Shown here: positions 14,345 through 24,500 of the stretch, piece after piece
Layout of the letters: the number at the start of each line of letters is the position of its first letter
Numbering within the stretch: position 1 is the stretch's first letter
Origin: Rhopalosiphum padi
Lineage: Eukaryota > Arthropoda > Insecta > Hemiptera > Aphididae
Length of the DNA stretch: 64,000 bases
Assembly (NCBI RefSeq): GCF_020882245.1
Contig: NC_083600.1
Location: 44,859,019-44,923,018, forward strand
Direction: 5' to 3'
Translations under genes and position numbers: made by a program
The notes under the pieces: generated by a model
Database searches by the model: none
Seen by the model: the letters and a program-made list of their open reading frames with translations, nothing else
What the model was told of the DNA's origin: nothing

Positions 14345-14680
14345 ATATTTGTTTGGCCGAGAAAGTGGTTAAGGGACTGGCGATGACAGCTTCTTGGCTA
14401 AAAACCAGTCCTCCTTCCTGGGATCATTTATGGCTTTGCCAAAATACCCTCGGTCATGTTTTTAATCGACCTCACACCACCGTAGGAATATTAAGTAAGC
14501 TCACGCCCGCCTGGCTGTCCCTGTTTAATTATTGAAGCCAAGAATATTTTATTAATATTTTCGTCGCTTCAGATTCAGTCAAGTTCGTGAGTAAGAGTGA
14601 GCGAGGGAGAGAAATACGTCGTTACTACAACGACTCCATTGTTTATTCTTTTTATTTGCCACCCTACGTCTTCGCCCTCG
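14345..14680. other. GC-elevated patch with a 60-codon open frame
   Basis: In the middle of AT-rich intron, 14353-14535 is open for 60 codons on the plus strand. It reads mostly ordinary residues with several Trp (A-S-W-L-K-T-S-P-P-S-W-D-H-L-W). The frame starts with TTG rather than ATG, matches no family I recognise, and has no convincing splice context. It is recorded as a non-repetitive, compositionally distinct patch and may be non-coding. Confidence 0.25.
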
Positions 14681-16678
14681 TTTGGTAGCATCATAACAAT
14701 ACCGTAAAAATAAAAAAAAAAATATAAAATACTCTAAAAGTCTAGAATGTCAATATTATGTTTTAATAAAAAACGTTCTGTGGTTTGTTGTCACTGAGTA
14801 CACTTTGATTGTCGATTTGTAATATACATAATTCAGTCTATAGACATATTTGTGTACAACTCTATGCATACAACACATTGTATCATAAGTCCGGTATTAC
14901 CCTAATTACCTCGGTGGCAAATCAATATTATATCTGACTGCGAATTTTCCATCAGTCTACTACTGTGTGCGTATTTATACATATTTTATGTAACACTATT
15001 ATACCTTATAACTGTATGATATCTGCAATTCTTAACGAGAATAATTATAGGTAGTATAATGTTTTATCTGGTATTGATAGTCTTAAAGTTGAATGTTATA
15101 TTTGGCGATACTGTTCACCCAATTATTCATTTTTTTGATTATCAATATTACATCGATATCACGAAATCTGATAATACATTTTAGTTTATTATTGTAGCCG
15201 TCAAGCATTAGATTTTATTGAAGATTCCATTCAGGTCATGGTCATGCTGTGACATTATCTCTCATGATTTCTTTTTTTTATGGTACCTAATACGAATGCA
15301 TTTTTTAATATAGCTGAAACTTTATTATTAGAATTATGGCGGAATTTACAATTTGCACGAATTTCAGACCCGGTTATTTCTTGGCTATTATATCTTGAAT
15401 ATATACCTGCTTTCTGTGAATAGCTGAACCACAAGCGTATTCTTTGTGCAAAATAAAGCCCCAAACAATATTGGAAACCTTTAGAAATTGGCTTTTGGCC
15501 ATAGACAATATACAATACACGTATGCCATTTAGATACGTTTTCGTACACCTATATGCGATATTATTATCTTATCTAACATATTATTATTTATATTCTACA
15601 CACTAAAAAGAAGGTGTTGACTCGTATTCACCCTTGGATTTGTATTTTGTACTAAATATGTTAACATTTACTGTTCTTATAAATTAGTGACACGATCTTT
15701 TTCCATTAAAATAGTATTACTTAATTTTAGTTGATTATCGCGATATAACTGAAGCTATTACATTATATTATTTCACTATAATGCAATGCAACGAAATTAA
15801 CAAGTAACTGTACTTTTTTTTAGTCAGTGTTGATTTAAGGTGGGTATGTAAATAATGATCATAATAAACTAAATAAACGATAAACGTAACATTGCAGATT
15901 TATTTTGAATTTATTATATTTAATAAGGTTTTAGATTTAAACATATATATTTTATAAACATTTAAAACAAACAAAGCATTGTTTAGTTTATAATTTTTAA
16001 ATACTATAAATAATCAATTTAGTCATTTAAAATTTTAAAGCTGTTTGCAATCAAAATCTAAAAATTTAACTTTGCACAATACTAAAAATCAAAAATTCAA
16101 TCGGTTGACGATAATACCTAATAATTATTATATAATATAATCTATTTATTTATTATTAATCATATTATATTAATGTATCTATTGTATTAATGTAACTATT
16201 ATTTTAATTTGTTATTATTATTATAATGTACTTGCAATTATACAATTTATCAATCAATAAAATAAAATACATAAATAAGTAACTCCTCTGTTTATAATTA
16301 TAATAAATTATGTTACAATTTATAACATATCATAAAAATCAATTATGTCTTATAAGATGTTTTTCTAGATTTTTCTTCCCATTACTTTAATACGAGTACG
16401 TCTCAAATAGTCACTTACTCAGTTACATTCTGTATTCAGACAATATTTAAAAATAGTTCGCCGTTATTGTAAATATTTTAATAATTTTAAAAATTTAAAG
16501 TTTTTTTTTTCACGAATTCTGTACTGAATATTATATTATTATATAATATGTGTAGCCTAGCCATATATATTTTTAATGCACTCCAAATTCTTGTGCATTC
16601 ATTCAGATATTAATAATATAAAATGTATATAAACATAAATACGAATCTGTACAATAAAAATGACAAACAATTGCGTGG

Positions 16679-16700
16679 CACACACACACACACACACACA
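16679..16700. repeat. (CA)n microsatellite
   Basis: A perfect CA dinucleotide run of 11 units in intron sequence. Confidence 0.95.
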
Positions 16701-16889
16701 AACATATTTGACGTACTTTTTAAAAACCTTTGTACCAATTTATTTTGATATAATCGCAGTAGTCGATCGAAACACGTTCTACAGTTTGCCACGAAATTTA
16801 ATCAAACGAAGCGTATCGCACGAGGTTTTGTATTATATGAATACAACAGCATATTACAACAGTGGGTGTCTGGAAGCATTTGATTCGAT

Positions 16890-17560
16890 AACGTTTTAAA
16901 GGCGGACGCCGAATTCTTAGGCGATTCGTTTTGATTAAGACTCATAATCTGTACAGACAGCCCGGTACTACGCAGGTATCGTTCCCGTTTTGACGCGTAC
17001 CTGCATAATTTATAATCATAATTTATAACGCGCGTGCGACACCATATTTTTATGTTTACCGCGAGTCGGCGTCGGCGGAGGACGAAACGAGATGCTTTCA
17101 CCAATACCCGCCATAGACCGGAAAACAAAAGACGTTTTTCACCCTTGGTCGTAGATTTTGTGACTCTTATCTCGCGTGCACGCGAACGAGTGTGGAGTGT
17201 ACGTTGTGGCGTCGGGGGTGTATAGAGGTCTCCGTCACGCGCGGTATAGTTTTAGTGCAGCGAGACTGCGGACGAACGACGACGGACGATAAAACCTCCC
17301 TCGGGACGTTTTTCGCGTTTGCTTTTTGCATCTGGTTTGGTTTCATTGCAGTCTTACGGTTTATAATAACGTACAATGTACCACATGGCTTTCGTGATAT
17401 TATGTATACATCTCCTGTAATACATCGTCTTGGGACCTATACATGTATAGTACTATATACATTGTATAGCCGTTACCGCCACGATTTTACTGAGAATTTC
17501 TTAGTTGCAATGAAAAGAAAAGTAACAATCGAGCTCGGACTCGATATATAGGTATAATAA
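16890..17560. other. CpG-rich intronic block
   Basis: This GC-rich block starts about 600 bp before the second Ig3 exon's flanking AT-rich DNA. The plus frame 17192-17551 contains a hydrophobic run (F-F-A-F-A-F-C-I-W-F-G-F-I), but it begins at GTG and overlaps a minus-strand frame at 17167-17376. It matches no family I know. It is more plausibly regulatory or untranslated than coding. Confidence 0.4.
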
Positions 17561-18141
17561 TTATGGTATTATTTAAAAAAGCTCGAAAACCAAACGCTTA
17601 AAAGCGTTGATGCAAACACTCGCGTACGATGATGGGAGGGGAAGAGAATTAATGAGTCGTTATATTGATGTAACCACTTAGATTTCCACTCTTAAAAAAG
17701 CCAATAACGATTGAATTATGATGACGATATATTTTTTTTCATATTTTAAAATAAAAGTTTACTTGAGCTCTCTAATAAAAAATATCGTTTTTACAAAAAT
17801 ACCGCTGTTATTAATAATATTATTATAACGTTGATGCAGTAGTGTCAATTTATTGCCTATACGATGCTCTGTCTTATAATTTTTATTAATAAAAATAAAA
17901 TCGTTCTTACGTGCGTCAGACATTTGTGGCTAGGTCTATTTAAACATTTAAATTTATCATCTGTGTGATCAACAATAATACCAAATCAATATTGATTATA
18001 TCGTGTCATTATCTTTTGTCTTACTATATCGAATGACGAATGTTAAATATTTAGTGTTATTAAATATATTAAAATAATTAAAATATAATTATATATTATA
18101 GTTCACCGTTGAAAAATTAATGATTATTTTTATTTTTGTAG

Positions 18142-18312
18142 GTGATATGGTAATAACAAGTGACAAATATCAGACAAACAGCACGCACAAATCTATATTC
18201 GAGGACCAAATGGTGTTGACCATAAAGTCGGTAGAGAAGTACGACTTGGGGTCGTACAGGTGCATAGCTAAGAATTCTCTTGGCGAAGTAGAAAGCAGCA
18301 TCAGATTATACG
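18142..18312 (+). CDS. DIP/lachesin-like Ig protein, exon encoding the end of Ig3
   Basis: This exon completes the third Ig domain. The translation includes GDMVITSDKYQTNSTHKS, then MVLTIKSVEKYDLGSYRC and IAKNSLGEVESSIRLY. D-L-G-S-Y-R-C is the F-strand D-x-G-x-Y-x-C motif whose cysteine pairs with the one in the 12378-12497 exon. A-K-N-S-L-G-E-V-E-S-S-I-R-L-Y is the G strand typical of DIPs. An N-S-T sequon at 18177-18185 is a likely N-glycosylation site. The acceptor is TTTTTGTAG and the donor GTAAGT at 18313. The exon is 171 bp, phase 1 at both ends, and its last base G joins AG of the 20608 exon to give Glu. The same frame runs on into the intron to 18389, which would give a read-through tail if the intron were retained. 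Confidence 0.96.
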
Positions 18313-18726
18313 GTAAGTGTCCAAAAATCATAGTATTTGTCACCGACACGGGAAAAATGATAGTAGAAAATAAAAGGATGAATAAATGACGTGTTAATAG
18401 CTGTTAGGTGATTTGAAGGAGGAGCATATTATATTACCGTTTACTCTTGAAAACTTATCCGTTAGCATTGAGATGAAAAAATCATTTTTCTGCGTTACCA
18501 TATGAATAAACGACCTACGTCCTGTTGCATGAAAACTTTTGGGTCCGACACCCCATTTAATCAAAAACCATATCAGTTACCATCTATTATAAGTGTCCTT
18601 TGTGTTGTTTTTTAGACAAATAACACGATGTGATATTATAATATAGCCGCGTTTCGTGTTCAGAGTGTTATTAAAAGTTTTACTATGACTAATAATATTT
18701 TGAAATTTATATTCGTTTCGTTGCAG

Positions 18727-18827
18727 ACATGACTATCCGACCTTATGGTGCAATCCTAAGGGAGTGGACTAGATTACAAGATTATATAGGGTGTAATAGA
18801 AAAAAGTATCTTCCGAATTTGGCCTAA
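18727..18827 (+). CDS. Candidate alternative terminal exon of the DIP-like gene
   Basis: A pyrimidine-rich acceptor (TTCGTTTCGTTGCAG, AG at 18725-18726) precedes 18727. If the 18312 G is spliced here it forms an Asp codon, and the frame then stays open for 32 more codons to a TAA at 18825-18827. The predicted tail begins DMTIRPYGAILREWTRLQDY. It would replace the acidic and Gly/Ser tail of the 20608 exon with a short basic one. I see the acceptor, phase compatibility and open frame directly; use of this exon is inference. The peptide matches no family I recognise and is not a hydrophobic GPI signal. It could equally be a chance open frame or a transposon remnant. Confidence 0.3.
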
Positions 18828-18872
18828 AATAGTACTAGGATAATGATTGGGGAACACCAAAAAAAGAAGAAT

Positions 18873-18891
18873 GAGTCATATCATATGACTC
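18873..18891. repeat. 19-bp palindrome with an AP-1-like half
   Basis: GAGTCATAT, one base, then ATATGACTC form perfect 9-bp inverted arms. The left arm with its flanking T reads TGAGTCA, the AP-1/bZIP consensus. A binding role is speculative. Confidence 0.4.
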
Positions 18892-20607
18892 GTATGTGAC
18901 CCAAACTAAGAATTATTTTTGTATTACATAATCCACATGCACTTAGGTTTAAATGAATTGCATTTCCTAAGGTGCATCAAAACGTTGGCAAAGTGAATTG
19001 TATTAAAAACTAGTTAGGAGATTTTTAAAATATTATATTATTTTCAATTGTTGTATTAATTTAAAAGTCAAAAATATTTTGATTTTTTTTATTAATAATT
19101 ACATCAACAATTTATTTTTGATTGGTTCGAATTTTCTGTTATTATCCTCGATAAATATGATTTTTTCTGGTTCATCAATCTATATTTTTTTAGGTATTTA
19201 ATAAGATAATCAAATTGAAATTGTGTAACAATTTCTATTTATTTTAACATTTCTCATGATAGATATATAGCCTGGGAAGTAAATTAAATGACGAACGCAT
19301 CAAGCATATTAGCAATAACACTGCTGACGTACTTGGACAATTAAAAAGCTACAGCTTTGAAAAAGGGACGTACTAGGGAGACGCCCATATAATAAAAAAA
19401 CTGTTAATAATAATTAAATAGCAGTTAAATGCATAACTAATGTTGGTCAATTATATTAGTCAGTTTTTCAACTATTAAACTTATATATTTATTATTATAT
19501 TTATATCTCGAAAATGTTACAATCACTGCATATTTGGTATTAATAATGAAAAATAAGTAATTTAAATGTTGACTTTGTTTACTCATGTTGTACTTGTGGA
19601 AGGACATATTCAAATTCTAGGTAAAAAAAAATAATACAATTTTTAAATTAAATTTAGGGATTACTTAGACACTTCTTAATAATATTCAAACAAAAAAAAA
19701 ATTTTTTTTTAAAAAAAAATGTATTCTGGGAGTGATAGGGTTAATGATTATACTTATTCATTTATATTAAAAAAATATTTGAAGACGTGGGGGAAGGACT
19801 ATATAGTGATAGCATTTAACTGTTAATTGAATTATATTATTATTAATTTAGTCTTGAGATTATTATTATCTGAGCCTTCTGGTAGAGTAGGAGAATAATT
19901 AATTTTGTTAAGTGGTTATGAACAGATACATTTTTGTTAATTTAAACACAACGATAGTTGTGCCATATATGTATATATAATATTAAGATGATTTTTAAGA
20001 TTGATCGTGGTAACATCAAGATTGACATGAGAGCAGAACTATCACTTTTTATCAGTGTAATTGGTTACATGCGTTTTTGGATGCGTGGGTTGGTCATTGT
20101 AATAAATATTAGAGAGCGTTGGAGATACATAGTTCAGGGATAACCGGCTAATATTAAAAAGATACCGGAGTACTAGTTCTTAACCTGAAATTACAACAAA
20201 GTTCAAAGGATCGTTCGTTTAAATAGGATTTGAAGAAAATATACTAAAAAGAGTACAAAACAACTTAAGCTTGAACAGTAAGCCAGGGTGTTATACTTTG
20301 TCGATTGTCTGTGTAGAATATATAAACATTATAAAAAATAGAATTTTTTTCTGATAGTTAATAGATACAATTGTACGAGCATAACCGATGTATTTTATAT
20401 TATGTTATTGAGTGAAATTCTCAAAAACCTAATTACGTGTCGAGAATAAAATGAGTGGGAAAACACTTCGGTTATCAGCCAACATTGTGCTGTGAAATTT
20501 ATAGTAATTGGTTTCTTTTAAATATCATTTGGGTTAGCGTAACCGATTTGGATAGTATTTAATTACGTTATAAATCGTCAAACACCATATATTGTTTTCG
20601 TTTGCAG

Positions 20608-20876
20608 AGATACGGGGTCTGGATGACAACGAAGATGACGACATCAGTGACCTGTCGGACCTTTATCCGGAATCGTACACAGAGACTCATCACATTTCAG
20701 GTGGTAGTGGTGCAAGTGGAAGTGTAGGTGGTAGTGGAGTTAGTGGAAATGGAGTAGCTGACAACAGAAATCGAACCAAGCATAGGCACCACACGGACTC
20801 ATATTCACCCACGCCCAGTCCAAGCGCATCTACCCGTTTGATTCCGCCTTTCTACCGGACTATCGAGTATCTCTGA
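20608..20876 (+). CDS. DIP/lachesin-like Ig protein, terminal coding exon
   Basis: This exon encodes the C-terminal tail after Ig3 and the stop codon (TGA, 20874-20876). The acceptor is TCGTTTGCAG ending at 20607. The split codon gives Glu, continuing the family's R-L-Y-E junction. The tail starts EIRGLDDNEDDDISDLSDLY, then PESYTETHHISGG, a Gly/Ser/Val-rich stretch of about 25 residues, then a basic His/Arg patch (N-R-T-K-H-R-H-H) and a Ser/Pro-rich end finishing RLIPPFYRTIEYL. No hydrophobic segment suitable for a GPI signal or a membrane span is visible, although many characterised DIPs are membrane-attached. As read, this isoform would be secreted, or anchored through another exon. The low-complexity tail shows no catalytic or known binding motif. 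A different frame stays open past the stop to 21024, so a sequence indel or alternative splicing near 20842-20876 should be considered. Confidence 0.88.
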
Positions 20877-21383
20877 CACGTGGTTCCCGTCTGGTAAGCA
20901 CGCGATGAGCGTCTGCCAGACAAGCGTGGCGCACGTGGTTCTTCCTAATTGGCGTTCGTCGACACTGATACGATTAAGCCACAAGTACACTCTACCACCG
21001 CGTTCTGTTACCGTCGAGGATTAACGAAATCGCGATAATAACAAAATATATAATAACAAACAATACAAACTTAAAAAACCAATAATCATTTTAGACCCAT
21101 GTTCTGCCTTTGTCAAATCTCGTAACGCGTGAATACATGTTAAACCTTTCGCCAAACTACCTATACCTATAATATCTACCTATAAATACATGCCGACTTC
21201 CTATTGTATAAAATCTAGTGAATTACCAACAAAAATGCGTCAATGTGCTAGGTTGTTTGAAAATGTATGCGCTCAATGTGTTAAGAAATACCCAGATAAA
21301 ATTTGTTTATATTGGTACACCTATAACGCAGTTAGTAATTTATTTATATTAACATAAACAAGATATAATTTCCAGTATAGTGA

Positions 21384-21389
21384 AATAAA
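21384..21389 (+). terminator. AATAAA polyadenylation signal, first candidate
   Basis: AATAAA lies 508 bp after the stop codon of the DIP-like gene in an AT-rich context. In DNA this AT-rich the hexamer is common, so the call rests on position. Confidence 0.45.
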
Positions 21390-21501
21390 ATTCAAATCTA
21401 TATCTCAAAATATTCTTTAGAAGTATTCGCAGTTATTTTATGAAATATAAATTAATATAATAACTGAACGACTCGTGTGTATTAATTGTTGTTTGAAAAT
21501 C

Positions 21502-21507
21502 AATAAA
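21502..21507 (+). terminator. AATAAA polyadenylation signal, second candidate
   Basis: A second AATAAA lies 113 bp after the first, followed by a TG-containing stretch. It could serve as an alternative cleavage signal. Confidence 0.4.
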
Positions 21508-21520
21508 AAAATGTTATGAA

Positions 21521-24500
21521 ACTTTTGAATTGATTAAGTTAGCTTTTGAAGATAGTTCTTTAAGTTGATATTTAACTTTTTCCTAGCTTAAGTTTCTCAT
21601 GTCCCAAATTTTATAAAATCCCCCTATATTCGCTAGACTTATACCACCGTTACTTTTTATTATTCCCGAGACTGAAACTACCCTCAAATTCTAGGGATTT
21701 AAAAAAGTTAATGACGCAATTCGTAATGTAATAATATGGATTAAATTTATAACTTGGCAAAAACATAAAAGCATTTTCAAAGGATTCAAGGACCGTTAGA
21801 AACAATGATTTAAAGTTAAAAGACAATATTTTGAAGATGACTCATTCAAATTGATTATAATTTTCAACAACAATGTATAATAATTTGTCCTGGGTATTTT
21901 TGAGCGCTCCTTGTATGTAATACAATGTCGGGGATCATCGATCTGGTGGATTTAGAATGTTTTAATGTTTTTAATTTGTATGCGATTCTCTGAAACTCTC
22001 TAAATATGCCGATCCAACAACGACAAACGTAGCGCTGCATCCCGGTGTTATTATTTTAATACTACAACAATAATGTAATTTAGGCGCCTATGTATTGAGA
22101 GTCTTAATGCAATTATCCCGGTCTCCAGACTTCGTGTTCCTCTTTCACAGGTATGCATAACATAAAATTATGTAATAAGTTTAACAATTTGTTGTGATTA
22201 CTCATTATTACGATAATTATTATAACAAAATTACTACTATTATTATTATTTTTATTATTATTATTACATGTATTATATTATAACATTATAGAATATATTA
22301 ATACTTAAAGAAGAATAATTGATATAAGATTGTTTGAAAAGAAAATATAAGATTACACCATTTCCATAAATTGTACAATATTATTATTTTGGAGTGCTTG
22401 TCTTTTCGGCTGACCAGTATAGAAATGAGATCCGAATCACCGGTATTCAAGATAACTCTGCTGTCGTTAAAGCTATTATACGAGTAGGTCTTGAAGCGGA
22501 TCATCAACCCGATCATCCATAAAATGTATAGTAAAATTAAAAATTTCAGCTAATGGTGGTTGCTTTTCATTAAGCATTAATGTTGCACTCATTAAAACTA
22601 GTGTTACTCATTGTATTATATATAATAGCCGTCTGTAAAACCACTAATACCAAAACGCGTAAATGTGAACGATAGCTGTGTTCAAGACCATATTCCAGTT
22701 TTATGACTTTGCTCGTGTTTTTTTATACTTTACAGGAAGAACGATAAAAAACCTCATCGGTTTTTAAATATTTTTATCATATAATAATATATTGAAAATC
22801 GTAACCCCTCCCCCAAATTTAAAATTAAAAGTATCAGGTAATATCCACCACTTTGAATTAAGATATTATATTATACTATTTCCGGTTCATAAATATAAAT
22901 GGTATATTAATTATGGTTTTTAATTGAAATTTAAAACAATTGAAAAAATTATTTTTATAAAAATCATGAAAATAATTACCTGTGGACGAGTGCTAAGCTG
23001 TATAATACGACATTAATTTTTGCATTTATGAAAATTAATACATATTTGATTAGTTATTTATTTCAATAATTATCATAGTAGTGTATTAAAGCAATATAAT
23101 GCTATGTTTATATCTTAGTTTCATTCTATAATATTAGGTTCATTTCTTTTATTGTTAGGGAGTTCAAATTTACTTAACAATACACGTTGCATAATAAATT
23201 GTTGATTTTTCATTTAAAAATATAATACATCAAGTGAAAAGGGCGAGAAATATTATTTTCCCCTCACTGTCAAATCTACAGTACAATTTAACTCTGTATA
23301 AAAAAAATACATTACTGTAGTAAGGATACATTTAACATTTTCGCATTTCTTTTAAATTGGACTTTTACAGATAACAATTTTTCCCAAAAGACCATTTCGA
23401 ACCTATAGAAATCATCCAATGTAATTCTCTTTGAGAAATCTTGATTTTTTTTTTCCCCTCCTTTACTATAGACCATATTATATGACTTGTTTGTTTCGAT
23501 TTAATTGTGTTCACAATTTATTTTAAATCGTCCCATCGCCTGTTTTCGTTTTAAATAATTCTTTTTTTCAATAAATTGTATTTACACAAGCATTCACCAA
23601 CGGAAATAACAATATCACATTGGGTATTAGTATCCAGATGAAAGTCACTACGGGTTTCGCAATTTTTAAGATACTTTTTGTCAAAATTAAGTACTCTTTT
23701 TAAACTAATATTTGACCATTATTATATCACGTTATTTAATTTTAAAATATTCTAGTTTCTTAGAAGTACTGTACTCTTGGTTATAAATAGATATTATATT
23801 AGTGCGGTATATTAGTATAATTTTTAAATTTTTATTTTTTTTAGATATTGTGATGAAAATAATTACATAGTGTATTCAACGAATATAAAAAAAATCAAAA
23901 AATTTAAATGAAAAATTTAAATTTACGAAACATGATAATTATTGTTTTAATGAATATTATCGTAGCTAAATTTAAAAAAAAAAAACACGAAGCCTCACGT
24001 TTTAATAATATTTAATATTACAACACAAAAAAATGTAAGTAATAAATAATATGTTAATTTGTTTACTATTATTATTTTTAAATATTCAAATTTCATTTTT
24101 ATTATTATTTTTTTCAATTTTTACAAAATAACAGAAATATGTTTTAGTTAATTTAATTTTTTTACCTTTCGTGATATCCATGTATTCTACATTGGAAAGA
24201 TTTAATCATCTACTCAACACACGTCAGTTGGAGATTTAGATTATATTCAACTTATAATAACGACAATAGCAAAAAACTGTTCTCTTCGTTATTGTTCGTA
24301 TATATTGTTATTTGTTTTGTTATTGTTGTTATTATCAGTGTGAATTCGACGCATGAAAGAATATATCGGGATTCCATAAAATGCGCTTAACCCTCGTAAA
24401 TTCAGTCACAATCTGAGCTTACTGTTAAATGAGCTTTTCCAAAACGTACGACTTCGGAATTTCCATAAAACCAAATGAGCGATTACTGAGTGAAAGCATT

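Larger units (their letters stand above)
12498..18141 (+). other. 5.6-kb phase 1 intron of the DIP-like gene
   Basis: The intron runs from a GTAAGT donor at 12498 to a TTTTTGTAG acceptor ending at 18141. It is AT-rich apart from a mildly GC-rich patch at about 14345-14680 and a CpG-rich block at 16890-17560. A (CA)n microsatellite lies at 16679-16700. No Ig-like exon was seen inside it. Confidence 0.85.
18313..20607 (+). other. 2.3-kb phase 1 intron of the DIP-like gene
   Basis: The intron runs from a GTAAGT donor at 18313 to a TCGTTTGCAG acceptor ending at 20607. It contains a candidate alternative terminal exon at 18727 (separate entry). It also has a 19-bp palindrome at 18873-18891 and an unexplained 37-codon open stretch ending at a TAG near 19375. 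A GC-poor remainder shows nothing else. Confidence 0.8.
20877..21520 (+). other. Putative 3' untranslated region of the DIP-like gene
   Basis: The region follows the stop codon. Its first 150 bases are GC-rich, including a GTAAGC donor-like site at 20894. It then turns AT-rich and reaches two polyadenylation-type hexamers. The exact 3' end cannot be fixed from sequence alone. Confidence 0.55.

Noticed and set aside
14356..14372. CCGAGAAAGTGGT, also found at the end of the 12378-12497 exon
   Set aside because: A 13-bp match with no similarity on either side. Such matches are expected by chance in 64 kb, so it is not evidence of exon duplication.
17192..17551. 119-codon frame with a hydrophobic segment
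   Set aside because: It starts at GTG with no in-frame ATG until late, overlaps an antisense frame, and has no family resemblance or splice context.
19265..19378. 37-codon open stretch (LNDERIKHISNNTADVLGQL within it) in the last DIP intron
   Set aside because: I briefly considered a histone H4 fragment because of an A-L-K-K-G-R-T-like reading in another frame. The match does not extend and the frame is short, so it is unexplained.
22298..22516. 72-codon minus-strand frame
   Set aside because: No domain, AT-rich residues and no splice or conservation evidence.
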